Source: Mycolicibacterium wolinskyi
Lineage (GTDB): Bacteria > Actinomycetota > Actinomycetes > Mycobacteriales > Mycobacteriaceae
Direction: 5' to 3'
DNA length: 64,000 nucleotides
Assembly (NCBI RefSeq): GCF_002101965.1
Contig: NZ_LQQA01000030.1
Location: forward strand, 124,001-188,000
A model generated the notes under the pieces. The model worked only from the letters and a program-made list of their open reading frames with translations. It made no database searches and was not told the DNA's origin. This document shows, in pieces, positions 45,695 to 53,870 of this stretch. The stretch's first letter is position 1. The number at the start of each line of letters is the position of its first letter. Both the position numbers and the translations under genes were made by a program.

Positions 45695-47187
45695 TCAGGC
45701 CGCGTCGTCATCACATCGTCCTCGCCGGCCGCTGCGCCGGGGATGTAGCCGTCACCACCGTCGTTCAGTGCGCTGTGGTGGCGGCTCCACACCAGGTAGA
45801 ACAACAGCACAGCGCTGACCCACAGGCCGAACCACAGCCACGTGATCGCGGGCAGGCCGTACAACACGAACAGGCAGGCCGCGACCGACAGGATCGGCGT
45901 CACCGGATATCCGGGAACTTTGAACGAGCGGGGCAGATCCGGTTCGCGGACCCGCAGGATCATCACGCCGATCGACACCACGACGAAGGCGATCAGCGTG
46001 CCGATCGACACCAGGTCCCACAGATAGTCGAGCGGCACGAACCCGGCGAGCGTGCCGGTGACGACCGCCACGATGATGGTGTTGTTCACCGGGGTCATGC
46101 TGCGTGGATTCACCTTGGCGAACATCGATGGCAGCAGGCCGTCGCGGCCCATCGCGAACAGGATGCGCGTCTGGCCGTACATCACGACCAGCGTCACCGA
46201 GAAGATCGAGATCACCGCGCCCGCAGCCAGAATCGTGCTGGCCCACGTCTGGCCGTGCAGGATGTTCGTGAGCATCACCGACAGACCGGCTTCGGCCTGT
46301 TCCTCGGACCCGAACTCGTCGGCGGACTGCGTGCCCAGACCGGCGAATGCCACGAGGACGTAGACGCTGGTGACGACGATCAACGCCCCGATGATCGCTC
46401 GCGGCATGGTTTTCTGCGGGTTCTTCACCTCGTCGCCTGCCGTTGACACGGCATCGAGCCCGATGAAGGTGAAGAAGATCGTGCTGGCCGCCGCGGTGAT
46501 GCCGACGAATCCCTTGTCCCAGAACCCGGCGAAGTGATCGGTCGTGAAAGCCGTGAACGCGACCGCGATGAACAGGCCCAACACCGCGAGTTTGAGGATC
46601 ACCATGATGGTGTTGACGAGTGCCGATTCGCTTGCCCCGCGGATCAGCAGCAGCGCGCACATGAAGATCAGGATCGTGGCGGGCAGGTTCATGATGCCCG
46701 GTTCCTCGCCCCACGGCGCGGCGGTCAGCGCGTGCGGCAGGCGGAACCCGAACAGGTTGTCGAGGAGCTGGTTAAGGTATCCACCCCAGCCGATCGCGGT
46801 CGCAGACATCGAGACGCCGTATTCGAGCAAGAGGCAGGCCGCCACCCCCATGGCGACGAACTCGCCCATCGTGGTGTAGGCGTACGAGTAGGTAGACCCC
46901 GAAACCGGTACGGCGGAGGCCATTTCCGCGTAGCAGATCGCCGAAAGGCCGGCCGCGACACCGGCGAGCACAAACGAGACGAGGACAGCGGGGCCGGCTT
47001 CGGGCACGGCCTGCTGCAGCACGATGAAGATGCCGGTGCCGACCGTCGCGCCGACACCGAACAGCGTCAGCTGGAAAGTCCCGATGCTTCGCTTCAGGTG
47101 GTCGGAGGCACCGTGGGCGACCGGAGCGCCGATGACGGGCCTTCGGCGCAGCATCTGTCCCGTCAGGCTGGGGGCTGGAGCTGACAT
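45682..47187 (-). CDS. APC amino acid permease (cationic, RocE type)
   Basis: A 501-residue permease with about 12 membrane helices. Signature text is FGVGATVGTGIFIVLQQAV in helix 1, FFTFIGLDAVSTAGDEVKNPQKTMPRAI in helix 6 and SKVNPRSMTPVNN-like KVNPRSMTPVNNT later, as in CAT/RocE-type basic amino acid transporters. Its place between rocD and USP suggests import of arginine or ornithine for catabolism. The C-terminus is acidic and soluble (GAAAGEDDVMTTRPEDRA). Start ATG 47187 has AGGAGG upstream on this strand. A second paralog type (ArcD) lies at 40939. Confidence 0.88.
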   Translation of the reverse strand: MSAPAPSLTGQMLRRRPVIGAPVAHGASDHLKRSIGTFQLTLFGVGATVGTGIFIVLQQAVPEAGPAVLVSFVLAGVAAGLSAICYAEMASAVPVSGSTYSYAYTTMGEFVAMGVAACLLLEYGVSMSATAIGWGGYLNQLLDNLFGFRLPHALTAAPWGEEPGIMNLPATILIFMCALLLIRGASESALVNTIMVILKLAVLGLFIAVAFTAFTTDHFAGFWDKGFVGITAAASTIFFTFIGLDAVSTAGDEVKNPQKTMPRAIIGALIVVTSVYVLVAFAGLGTQSADEFGSEEQAEAGLSVMLTNILHGQTWASTILAAGAVISIFSVTLVVMYGQTRILFAMGRDGLLPSMFAKVNPRSMTPVNNTIIVAVVTGTLAGFVPLDYLWDLVSIGTLIAFVVVSIGVMILRVREPDLPRSFKVPGYPVTPILSVAACLFVLYGLPAITWLWFGLWVSAVLLFYLVWSRHHSALNDGGDGYIPGAAAGEDDVMTTRPEDRA

Positions 47188-47214
47188 CGTGCCTCCTAGG
47201 TGCCGGTTAGGCGA

Positions 47215-48465
47215 TTATGAGCGCGCCTGCCTCAAAGTGTCGGCAAATCGGTCAACAGCCCAGTCGATCTCCTCGGCGGTGACGACCAGTGGCGGAGCGA
47301 ACCGCAGCGTCGAACCATGCGTGTCCTTGACCAGCACACCCCGTTCGGCCAGCCCCATACTGAGCTGCTTACCCGTGCCGAGAGCTGGGTCGATGTCGAC
47401 GCCGGCCCACAGCCCGAGGCCGCGCACGGCGAGCACGCCGTGACCGATGAGCTCGCGCAGCCGTTCGTGCAGATGTGCACCGAGTTCGGCTGAGCGGGCC
47501 TGGAATTCGCCGCGTTGCAGCATCGCCACCACGGTGCTGCCGATCGCCGCCGCCAACGGATTACCGCCGAACGTCGATCCGTGCTCGCCGGGGTTCAGCA
47601 CACCCAGCACGTCGCGGTCCGCGACGACCGCCGACAACGGCACCACACCGCCGCCGAGCGCCTTGCCGAGCAGATAGACATCGGGAATCACGCCCCAGTG
47701 GTCACAGGCGAACGTGCGGCCGGTGCGGGCCAGGCCGGATTGGATCTCGTCGGCGATCATCAGAACGTTGCGCTGCGTGCAGATCTCGCGCACGCGGGGC
47801 AGGAAGTCGTCGGGCGGGACGACGATGCCCGCTTCGCCCTGGATCGGTTCGATCAGGACCGCGACGGTGTTCGCATCGATCGCGTCTGCCAGTACGGCCG
47901 CATCACCGAACGGCACTGAGCGGAATCCGGGTGTGTACGGGCCGAAGCCGCGGCGCGCGGTCTCGTCGTCGGAGAAACTGATGATCGTGGTGGTGCGGCC
48001 GTGGAAGTTGTTGCGCGCCACCACGATGTTGCTCTGGCCCGCCGGGACGTGCTTGACGTCGGTGCCCCATTTGCGGGCGACCTTGATGCCGCTCTCGACG
48101 GCTTCGGCGCCGCTGTTCATCGGCAGCACCATGTCCTTGCCGCACATCTCGGTCAGCGCTCGGGCGAACGGGCCCAGCCGATCCGAATGGAATGCCCGGC
48201 TCACCAGCGTCAGTCGGTCCAGCTGCGCGTGCGCGCTCGCGACGATCTCCGGATTGCGGTGGCCGAAGTTGACCGCCGAATACGCGGCCAGGCAATCGAG
48301 ATAGCGACGACCGGCGACGTCGGTGATCCAAGCGCCCTCGGCACTCGCGGCGACCACCGGCAGCGGCGAGTAGTTGTGTGCGACATGGCGATCGTCGAGT
48401 GCGATCGCCGCCGCCGTCGCGGCACCTGACGCGGCCTCGTTGTCCACGCTTTCCAGGATGGTCAT
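47215..48465 (-). CDS. rocD: Ornithine aminotransferase
   Basis: A 416-residue PLP enzyme moving the delta-amino group of ornithine to 2-oxoglutarate to give glutamate semialdehyde. Landmarks are NSGAEAVESGIKVARKWG, NFHGRTTTIISFS, VLIEPIQGEAGIVVPP, IADEIQSGLARTG and the PLP lysine in YLLGKALGGGVVP. The gene is intact here, whereas M. tuberculosis carries it split as rocD1/rocD2. Start ATG 48465 overlaps the upstream stop (ATGA), so it is coupled to the dimethylargininase-like gene. Confidence 0.95.
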   Translation of the reverse strand: MTILESVDNEAASGAATAAAIALDDRHVAHNYSPLPVVAASAEGAWITDVAGRRYLDCLAAYSAVNFGHRNPEIVASAHAQLDRLTLVSRAFHSDRLGPFARALTEMCGKDMVLPMNSGAEAVESGIKVARKWGTDVKHVPAGQSNIVVARNNFHGRTTTIISFSDDETARRGFGPYTPGFRSVPFGDAAVLADAIDANTVAVLIEPIQGEAGIVVPPDDFLPRVREICTQRNVLMIADEIQSGLARTGRTFACDHWGVIPDVYLLGKALGGGVVPLSAVVADRDVLGVLNPGEHGSTFGGNPLAAAIGSTVVAMLQRGEFQARSAELGAHLHERLRELIGHGVLAVRGLGLWAGVDIDPALGTGKQLSMGLAERGVLVKDTHGSTLRFAPPLVVTAEEIDWAVDRFADTLRQARS

Positions 48466-49328
48466 GAGTGCAGCTCCAGGGTGCAGCATTTGACGGATCC
48501 GCCGCCCTTGAGAAGTTCGGAGAGGTCGACGCCGATCGGCTCGAACCCGGCGTGGCGCAACTGGTCGGCGAATCCGGTGGCGGCCGCTGGCAGCACGACA
48601 TTGCGTCCGTCGGATACGACGTTGAGGCCGAGCACGTAAGCGTCTGCGCTCGCGACTTCGATGGCATCGCCGAAGAGCTGCCGCAGGCGTTCGCGGCTGG
48701 CGTCGCTGAAGGCAGGCGGGTAGTACGCGACCGTCGTGTCGTCGAGCACGGCCAGGGCGGTGTCGAGGTGATAGAAGCGCGGATCGACGAGCTCGAGACT
48801 CTCCACCGTCAACCCGGTCAGGGCGGCGATCTCGTCGTGGGCGCGCCGATCGGTGCGAAAACCCCATCCTGCCAACAAGGTTGACCCGACGAGCAGCAGA
48901 TCGCCCTGGCCTTCGTTGACGTGCTGAGTGGTCAGCGGCTCGAAGCCGTTCCGGGCCATCCACTCCGCATAGGCGTCGGCCTCGGCTGCGCGCTGCGGAT
49001 AGGCGAACCGCGCGACGACCGCGGTCCGCCCGACGAGGAATCCGCCGTTGGCGGCATAGACCATGTCCGGCAGGCCGGCGCGCGGCGTCACGAGATCCAC
49101 GGTGTGGCCCAGGTCGGCGTAGATTCCGCGCAACTCGTGCCACTGGGCCAGCGCGCGTTCGGTGTCGACCGGCGTGGACGTATCCATCCACGGGTTGATG
49201 GCGTATTCGACGGTGAAGTACTCGGGTGCCGTCATGGCGTAATGACGGGTGCTCGATTTGCGGGCATGGGGCGGTGCGGCGACGTCGGTGGGCATGACAG
49301 CGGGCATGACATCGTCGGAAATCGTCAT
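48462..49328 (-). CDS. Dimethylargininase/arginine-deiminase-like hydrolase
   Basis: A 288-residue amidinotransferase-fold enzyme. Visible active-site features are PWMDTSTPVD, VYAANGGFLVGRTAVVARF, FYHLDTALAVLDD (His) and the terminal GGSVKCCTLELHS with the catalytic cysteine. It should hydrolyse arginine, methylarginine or a related guanidine to citrulline, feeding rocD next door. ATG 49328 lies 6 nt after TATCGT, so a leaderless start is likely; upstream in-frame ATG 49349 is less probable. It corresponds to Rv2323c in the order Rv2319c-Rv2324. Confidence 0.88.
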   Translation of the reverse strand: MTISDDVMPAVMPTDVAAPPHARKSSTRHYAMTAPEYFTVEYAINPWMDTSTPVDTERALAQWHELRGIYADLGHTVDLVTPRAGLPDMVYAANGGFLVGRTAVVARFAYPQRAAEADAYAEWMARNGFEPLTTQHVNEGQGDLLLVGSTLLAGWGFRTDRRAHDEIAALTGLTVESLELVDPRFYHLDTALAVLDDTTVAYYPPAFSDASRERLRQLFGDAIEVASADAYVLGLNVVSDGRNVVLPAAATGFADQLRHAGFEPIGVDLSELLKGGGSVKCCTLELHS

Positions 49329-49334
49329 GAATCG

Positions 49335-49363
49335 ACGATATGAACCCATGATCACGCAATCAA
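49335..49363 (-). promoter_or_regulatory. Promoter of the ddaH-like/rocD operon
   Basis: On the minus strand TTGATT (49358-49363) and TATCGT (49335-49340) are separated by 17 bp. The -10 box ends 6 nt before the ATG at 49328. Confidence 0.65.
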
Positions 49364-49385
49364 TCACTGCTTGTTGCTTGTGATC
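49350..49385. promoter_or_regulatory. Likely Lrp/AsnC operator
   Basis: GATCAC (49350-49355) and GTGATC (49380-49385) form inverted outer arms with A/T-rich inner sequence, including GCAAT and TTGC. It overlaps the -35 box of the leftward promoter, placing it well for control by the divergent Lrp-type regulator. Confidence 0.6.
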
Positions 49386-49440
49386 CATCGATCCGTTGCG
49401 GAGAATCGGGAATTGCGGCAGTTTATTGCGTGGAGGCGAC

Positions 49441-49887
49441 ATGGACCGGCTGGACGAGACCGACGAGCGGATTCTGGCGGAGCTCGCCGAGCATGCGAGG
49501 GCGACGTACGCCGAGATCGGCCAGCGGGTGAACCTGTCGGCGCCCGCGGTCAAGCGGCGGGTGGATCGCATGGTGGCCGAGGGCGTGATCCGTGGTTTCA
49601 CCACTGTGGTCGACCGCAACGTGCTCGGCTGGCGCACCGAGGCTTACGTACAGGTGTTCTGCCACGGCACAATTGCGCCCGATCAGCTGCGCGCGGCCTG
49701 GGTGGGCATTCCCGAGATCGTGAGCGCGGCGACCGTCACCGGCACCGCCGACGCCATCCTGCATGTGCTGGCCCGGGATATGCGCCACCTCGAAGAGGCG
49801 CTCGAACGCATCCGCGCCTCGGCCGACATCGAGCGCAGCGAGAGCATCGTCGTGCTGTCCAACATCATCGAGCGGGCGCGCGGGTGA
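49441..49887 (+). CDS. Lrp/AsnC-family regulator
   Basis: A 148-residue regulator. The HTH is residues 4-50 (LDETDERILAELAEHARATYAEIGQRVNLSAPAVKRRVDRM) and the RAM effector domain follows (RNVLGWRTEAYVQVFCHG, AATVTGTADAILHVLARDM, IERSESIVVLSNII). Such proteins sense an amino acid, here plausibly arginine or ornithine. ATG 49441 with GGAGG upstream is chosen. It is divergent from the ddaH-like gene with an operator-like dyad between. It corresponds to Rv2324. Confidence 0.92.
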   Translation: MDRLDETDERILAELAEHARATYAEIGQRVNLSAPAVKRRVDRMVAEGVIRGFTTVVDRNVLGWRTEAYVQVFCHGTIAPDQLRAAWVGIPEIVSAATVTGTADAILHVLARDMRHLEEALERIRASADIERSESIVVLSNIIERARG

Positions 49888-49957
49888 CGCGGGTCGTGTA
49901 CCGGCGCAAATGTAGGGTGGCGCACAACGCTCAGGCGCCATCGTGTAAAAACCCCAC

Positions 49958-51142
49958 GTGACTTCATCTTCGCAATCTGGGGGCGTCGTGATCGTCGGCG
50001 GCGGTCTGGCCGCGGCCCGGACTGCCGAACAACTGCGGCGTTCGGAGTACCCCGGGGCCATCACGATCGTCAGCGACGAGGACCATCTGCCCTACGACCG
50101 GCCACCACTGTCGAAGGAAGTGCTGCGCGCCGAGACCGACGACGTCACGCTCAAGCCCGCCGAGTTCTACGCCGAGAACAACATCACGCTGCGGCTGGGG
50201 TCGGCGGCACAGTCGGTGGACACCGCCGCCAAGACGCTGAAGCTGGCCGACGGCAGCGAAATCGGCTACGACGAGCTCATCATCGCGACCGGCCTGGTGC
50301 CGAAGCGCATTCGCTCGTTCCCCGATCTGGCCGGCATCCGGGTGCTGCGTTCCTACGACGAGAGCATGGCCCTGCGTGAGGACGCCGGCAAGGCCCGGCG
50401 CGCTGTCGTGGTCGGTGCCGGGTTCATTGGCTGCGAGGTGGCGGCGAGCCTGCGCAAGCTCGGCGTCGACGTGGTTCTGGTGGAACCGCAGCCGACGCCG
50501 CTGGCTTCGGTGCTCGGCGAGACGATCGGTGCCCTGGTGACGCGTCTGCACGAAGCTGAGGGCGTCGACGTGCGTTGCGGTGTCGGCGTGACCGAGGTGC
50601 GCGGCTCCGATCACGTCGAGCGGGTGGTGCTGGGTGACGGCACCGAGCTCGACGCCGATCTGGTGGTCGTCGGCATCGGCTCGCATCCGGCTGTCGACTG
50701 GCTCGAGGGCAGCGGTATCGAACTCGACAATGGCGTGGTGTGCGACGAGGTGGGCCGGGCCAGTGCGCCGCACGTGTGGGCGATCGGCGATGTGGCGTCG
50801 TGGCGTGATCACGTGGGAGATCAAGCGCGCGTTGAGCATTGGAGCAACGTCGCCGACCAGGCGCGCGCGCTCGTGCCTGCGCTGCTCGGTCAGGAATCCT
50901 CCGCGGTTGTTTCGGTGCCGTACTTCTGGAGCGATCAGTACGACGTCAAGATCCAGTGCCTCGGTGAGCCTGAGGCCGACGACGTCGTGCACGTCGTCGA
51001 GGACGACGGTCGCAAGTTCCTGGCCTACTACGAACGCGACGGGGTCCTGGTCGGCGTGGTCGGCGGCGGTATGCCAGGCAAAGTCATGAAGGCCCGCGGC
51101 AAGATCGCCGCAGGCGCTCCCATCTCCGACATCCTTCCCTAG
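49958..51142 (+). CDS. FAD-dependent ferredoxin reductase-like oxidoreductase
   Basis: A 394-residue pyridine nucleotide-disulfide-type flavoprotein. FAD motif VVIVGGGLAAARTAEQL, NAD motif AVVVGAGFIGCEVAASL, and HVWAIGDVASW near the end. The reductase-type C-terminal domain contains PYFWSDQYDVKIQCLG, as in rubredoxin/ferredoxin reductases. It corresponds to Rv0688, adjacent to the SDR in M. tuberculosis but separated here by 5 kb. It could pass electrons from NAD(P)H to a ferredoxin; no such gene is near. GTG 49958 is 6 nt after TAAAAA, suggesting a leaderless start. Confidence 0.9.
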   Translation: MTSSSQSGGVVIVGGGLAAARTAEQLRRSEYPGAITIVSDEDHLPYDRPPLSKEVLRAETDDVTLKPAEFYAENNITLRLGSAAQSVDTAAKTLKLADGSEIGYDELIIATGLVPKRIRSFPDLAGIRVLRSYDESMALREDAGKARRAVVVGAGFIGCEVAASLRKLGVDVVLVEPQPTPLASVLGETIGALVTRLHEAEGVDVRCGVGVTEVRGSDHVERVVLGDGTELDADLVVVGIGSHPAVDWLEGSGIELDNGVVCDEVGRASAPHVWAIGDVASWRDHVGDQARVEHWSNVADQARALVPALLGQESSAVVSVPYFWSDQYDVKIQCLGEPEADDVVHVVEDDGRKFLAYYERDGVLVGVVGGGMPGKVMKARGKIAAGAPISDILP

Positions 51143-51195
51143 CGATTTGTGCACGCTCAGCGGCGGTCAGCGCCGCTGAGCGTGCACAAATCGCT
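51141..51195. repeat. Perfect 25-bp inverted repeat between converging genes
   Basis: Arms 51141-51165 and 51171-51195 are perfect reverse complements (25 of 25) around a 5-nt loop (51166-51170). They fill the gap between the oxidoreductase stop (51140-51142) and the VOC stop (51198-51200). It may be a bidirectional terminator or a dispersed palindromic element. Confidence 0.92.
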
Positions 51196-51197
51196 CT

Positions 51198-52526
51198 CTA
51201 GAACTGGCCGAGGTAGAACCGGCCACCCTGGTCGTCGGCGCACATGGCCGTGAATCCGTACGGTTGCTGCGCGGGTTCCTGCAGCACCGTGCCCCCGGCT
51301 TCGCGTACCCGTTCCACCGCGGCTTCGACGTCGGCGACGGTCCACATGGGTACGGTCGTCGCGGCCGCGGCGCCGCCGGCCATGCCCGACATCGGCTGGC
51401 TGCCCTGCACACCCCAGCCGTCGTCGATACGGCCGGGTTCGAACGTCCAGAACAGCACGCGGCTGTAGAACGCCTTGAAGGCCGCCGAGTCGGGAACTTC
51501 GTAGGTGATGTACGAAAGTTCGCCTGGCCCTGCGCCGTTCAACTCCGGCCTGGGCGTGCCGGGCTTCGGCTCGAACACCGCGAACGGCGTCCCGGCCGGA
51601 TCGGTCGCGTCGAGCACGGTGCCGAAGTCGAACTCCTGAATCTGGCCGGGCTGACCTCCGCCCGCGGCGATCGCCTGGCGCGCGCCGTCCAGGTCGGTCA
51701 CGGCGTAGCAGCAGAACATCGTGGGCCTGCCCGCGACGCTGAAGATGCCGATGTGCTGCTTGGTGTTGGTGACCTGACCGGTGGCTGCGTCGTAGGTCCA
51801 GCCCAGCACGTGTCCGTAGAACGCGGCGGCGCGGGCGGCATCCGGCACCCACACCGACACGTAGCCGACGTCGCCGTGCTGGATCGGTGTCGCCGATCCG
51901 GTCGCCGGCCCGGACAGCATCCACCGATGCCCGGACGGATCGATGATGGCCGCATTGCGGGTGCCGTAGTTCTCGTACGGTTCGCGCTGCACGTGCGCGC
52001 CACGGGTGCGAGCACGTTCCAGCGCAGCGTCGGTGTCTGGTACATGCAGCATGAGGCTCACGGAATTGGCTTGTGGCGCAGGAGCTCTGAGCCCGATTTC
52101 GGGATACTCGTCGGCCAGGTACAGCACGCCACCGCCGATCGCGAGTTCGGCGTGACCGATGCGGCCGTCGTCCATCACGATGGGTTCACCGACCTGGACC
52201 GCACCCAAAGCCTCGATGTACCAGGCGATTGCGGTGCGGGCGTCGGGCACGGCGAGATAGGGGATCGCGGCAGGCCGCGGAGTAGATGTGGCGGCGGGCC
52301 GCGGGGTAGATGTGGCGGCGGGCCGCGGGGTAGATGTGGCGGTTGCCGGCTCGTTGAGTTCTGCGATGGCAGTGTCGGTGCCGGTCATGACAACTCCTTC
52401 GGTTCGGTTGGGCAGCGTGAGCGCCGATTCCAGACGTGCGCGCAACCGGGCGGCGAACTCCGGATCCGGGGCAACCGGAAGCTCGCCGTCACTCAGCACG
52501 GTCAACGGATCGTGGCTGTTTCTCAT
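51198..52526 (-). CDS. Multi-domain VOC/glyoxalase-fold protein with anti-sigma-like N-terminus
   Basis: A 442-residue protein. The N-terminal 50 residues (DPLTVLSDGELPVAPDPEFA, then ARLRARLESALTL) resemble short tails found on VOC proteins next to sigma factors, and may be the sigma contact. A linker of three TSTPRPAA octapeptides follows, then about three VOC units: AIPYLAVPDARTAIAWYIEAL, VGYVSVWVPDAARAAAFYGHVL and LSYITYEVPDSAAFKAFYSRVL. The VOC fold binds metal or small ligands. Its ATG overlaps the sigma stop (ATGA), so the pair is co-translated. The actual ligand is unknown. Confidence 0.82.
   Translation of the reverse strand: MRNSHDPLTVLSDGELPVAPDPEFAARLRARLESALTLPNRTEGVVMTGTDTAIAELNEPATATSTPRPAATSTPRPAATSTPRPAAIPYLAVPDARTAIAWYIEALGAVQVGEPIVMDDGRIGHAELAIGGGVLYLADEYPEIGLRAPAPQANSVSLMLHVPDTDAALERARTRGAHVQREPYENYGTRNAAIIDPSGHRWMLSGPATGSATPIQHGDVGYVSVWVPDAARAAAFYGHVLGWTYDAATGQVTNTKQHIGIFSVAGRPTMFCCYAVTDLDGARQAIAAGGGQPGQIQEFDFGTVLDATDPAGTPFAVFEPKPGTPRPELNGAGPGELSYITYEVPDSAAFKAFYSRVLFWTFEPGRIDDGWGVQGSQPMSGMAGGAAAATTVPMWTVADVEAAVERVREAGGTVLQEPAQQPYGFTAMCADDQGGRFYLGQF
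52273..52344 (-). repeat. Three 24-bp tandem repeats coding TSTPRPAA
   Basis: Units 52273-52296, 52297-52320 and 52321-52344 are near-identical (unit 3 differs at the end). Being a multiple of three, copy number can vary without frameshift. They form the linker between the N-terminal tail and first VOC domain. Confidence 0.85.
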
Positions 52527-53038
52527 GACGTCCCTCCCTCCGGTTGCGGGTATTGCGCTCGGAATGCTCGGCGGGCCCGCACCAGCAGTGCCTCGGTGGC
52601 GTGCACGGTGCGGCCGATCAATTCGGCGCATTCGGGCACCGTGCAGTCGTCCATGTAGCGCAGCGCCAGCACGGTGCGATGTTGTTCGGGCAGTCTTGCC
52701 AGAACGCTTTCGGCCACGATGCGATCGAGTTCGGCATCCCAGTCGTCGGCCGGGTCCACCGCTTCGGGCAGTTCGGCCACCGGGATGTTGAACCGGTCGT
52801 GTCGCCGCCGGTAGTGATCGGCGAGCTTGTGGCGGGCCACGCCGATCAGCCACGGCACCGAGAGGGGCGGTGGAGACGGCTTGCGGGCGGCATCCATCGC
52901 CGCCAGGAATGTCTCCGACGTCAAATCCTCAGCAGTTCCGCGGTCACCGCAACGCCGGATGAAGTACCCGTACACCACCGGCAGGGCTTCGTCGTAGAGC
53001 GTCAGCAGTGCCCGCGGAGCGTCTGTCTCGGCGCTCAC
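52523..53038 (-). CDS. ECF-type RNA polymerase sigma factor
   Basis: A 171-residue sigma-70 family protein lacking region 1, thus ECF type. Region 2: LPVVYGYFIRRCGDRGTAEDLTSETFLAAMDAA, with the -10-binding helix; WLIGVARHKLADHYRRRHD continues it. Region 4: LPEQHRTVLALRYMDDCTVPECAELIGRTVHATEALLVRARRAFR. There is no zinc-type anti-sigma gene; instead the coupled VOC gene may provide control. GTG 53038 is the start. The neighbouring divergent PhyH-like gene may belong to its regulon. Confidence 0.92.
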   Translation of the reverse strand: MSAETDAPRALLTLYDEALPVVYGYFIRRCGDRGTAEDLTSETFLAAMDAARKPSPPPLSVPWLIGVARHKLADHYRRRHDRFNIPVAELPEAVDPADDWDAELDRIVAESVLARLPEQHRTVLALRYMDDCTVPECAELIGRTVHATEALLVRARRAFRAQYPQPEGGTS

Positions 53039-53156
53039 ATCTCTATCGTCGCCGCAGGCGCCCGAACTCCGACGGGTCTGACCGAAGTTTTTTTTCCGAC
53101 CACTCGAGGCTGAAAATCATTGGCGTGCCGAGCGCGGTTTGCGTCATGGTGGTGGC

Positions 53157-53870
53157 GTGATCGACGTCAACGAATTCATGCGTGACGGATTTGTCAAGGT
53201 CGAGCAGGCCGCGCCGGTGGAAATCGCCGATGCGGCAAGAGATCTCCTCTGGAAGCAGATCGGGTTGTCGCCGGATGAGCCCGCGTCCTGGACGCAGCCG
53301 GTGGTGTGGGCGGCCGATCTGACCGGTCAGGGCCCCTTCGGTGAGCTGGCCGGCAGCCGGGTGCTGTCGGAGGCGCTCGACCAGGTGTGCGGCCCGGGCG
53401 GCTGGGTGCCGCGGGGTGCGCTCGGCAACATCCCGATCCGGTTTCCGGTCTCGCCACCGGCAGAAGACCGGGGCTGGCACATCGACCTCAACACACCGGT
53501 CTCCGCCGAGCACTGGGTCATCAGCGGCAGGCCGCACACCATGCTGCTGCTGACGTTGTTGTCGGAGGTGGGTCCCGACGACGCGCCGACGCGTATCCGG
53601 GTGGGTTCGCACCGAGACGTCGCCGCCGTACTCGGTGAGGAGCGGGTCGAGTTCGCCGACTCCGGCAAGTTGGTGGACGACGCCAGCGCGGGCCGGCCGG
53701 TTGCGCTTGCCACGGGGCGTCCTGGCGACATGTATCTCGTGCACCCGTTCACCGCGCATGCGGCCGATGAGCACCGCGGCGCCACACCACGTTTCATGGC
53801 GCAGGCGCCCATCATGTTGACCGAGCCGCTGAGTCCGTCGAGTTCGTCGGCGCTGGCCTGCGTGTGGTAG
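53157..53870 (+). CDS. Phytanoyl-CoA dioxygenase (PhyH) family protein
   Basis: A 237-residue Fe(II)/2-oxoglutarate oxygenase-like protein. GWHIDLNTPVSAEHW supplies the H-x-D pair; the distal histidine is in LVHPFTAHAA, followed by an arginine (DEHRGATPRF) suited to 2-oxoglutarate. It would hydroxylate an unknown small molecule. GTG 53157 was chosen over an ATG-like upstream start at 53139. It is divergent from the ECF sigma gene. Its stop abuts the DUF2332 stop (TAG-CTA). Confidence 0.78.
   Translation: MIDVNEFMRDGFVKVEQAAPVEIADAARDLLWKQIGLSPDEPASWTQPVVWAADLTGQGPFGELAGSRVLSEALDQVCGPGGWVPRGALGNIPIRFPVSPPAEDRGWHIDLNTPVSAEHWVISGRPHTMLLLTLLSEVGPDDAPTRIRVGSHRDVAAVLGEERVEFADSGKLVDDASAGRPVALATGRPGDMYLVHPFTAHAADEHRGATPRFMAQAPIMLTEPLSPSSSSALACVW

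Noticed and set aside
52273..52344. CRISPR-like array
   Set aside because: The units are contiguous 24-bp repeats without spacers and lie in frame in a coding region.
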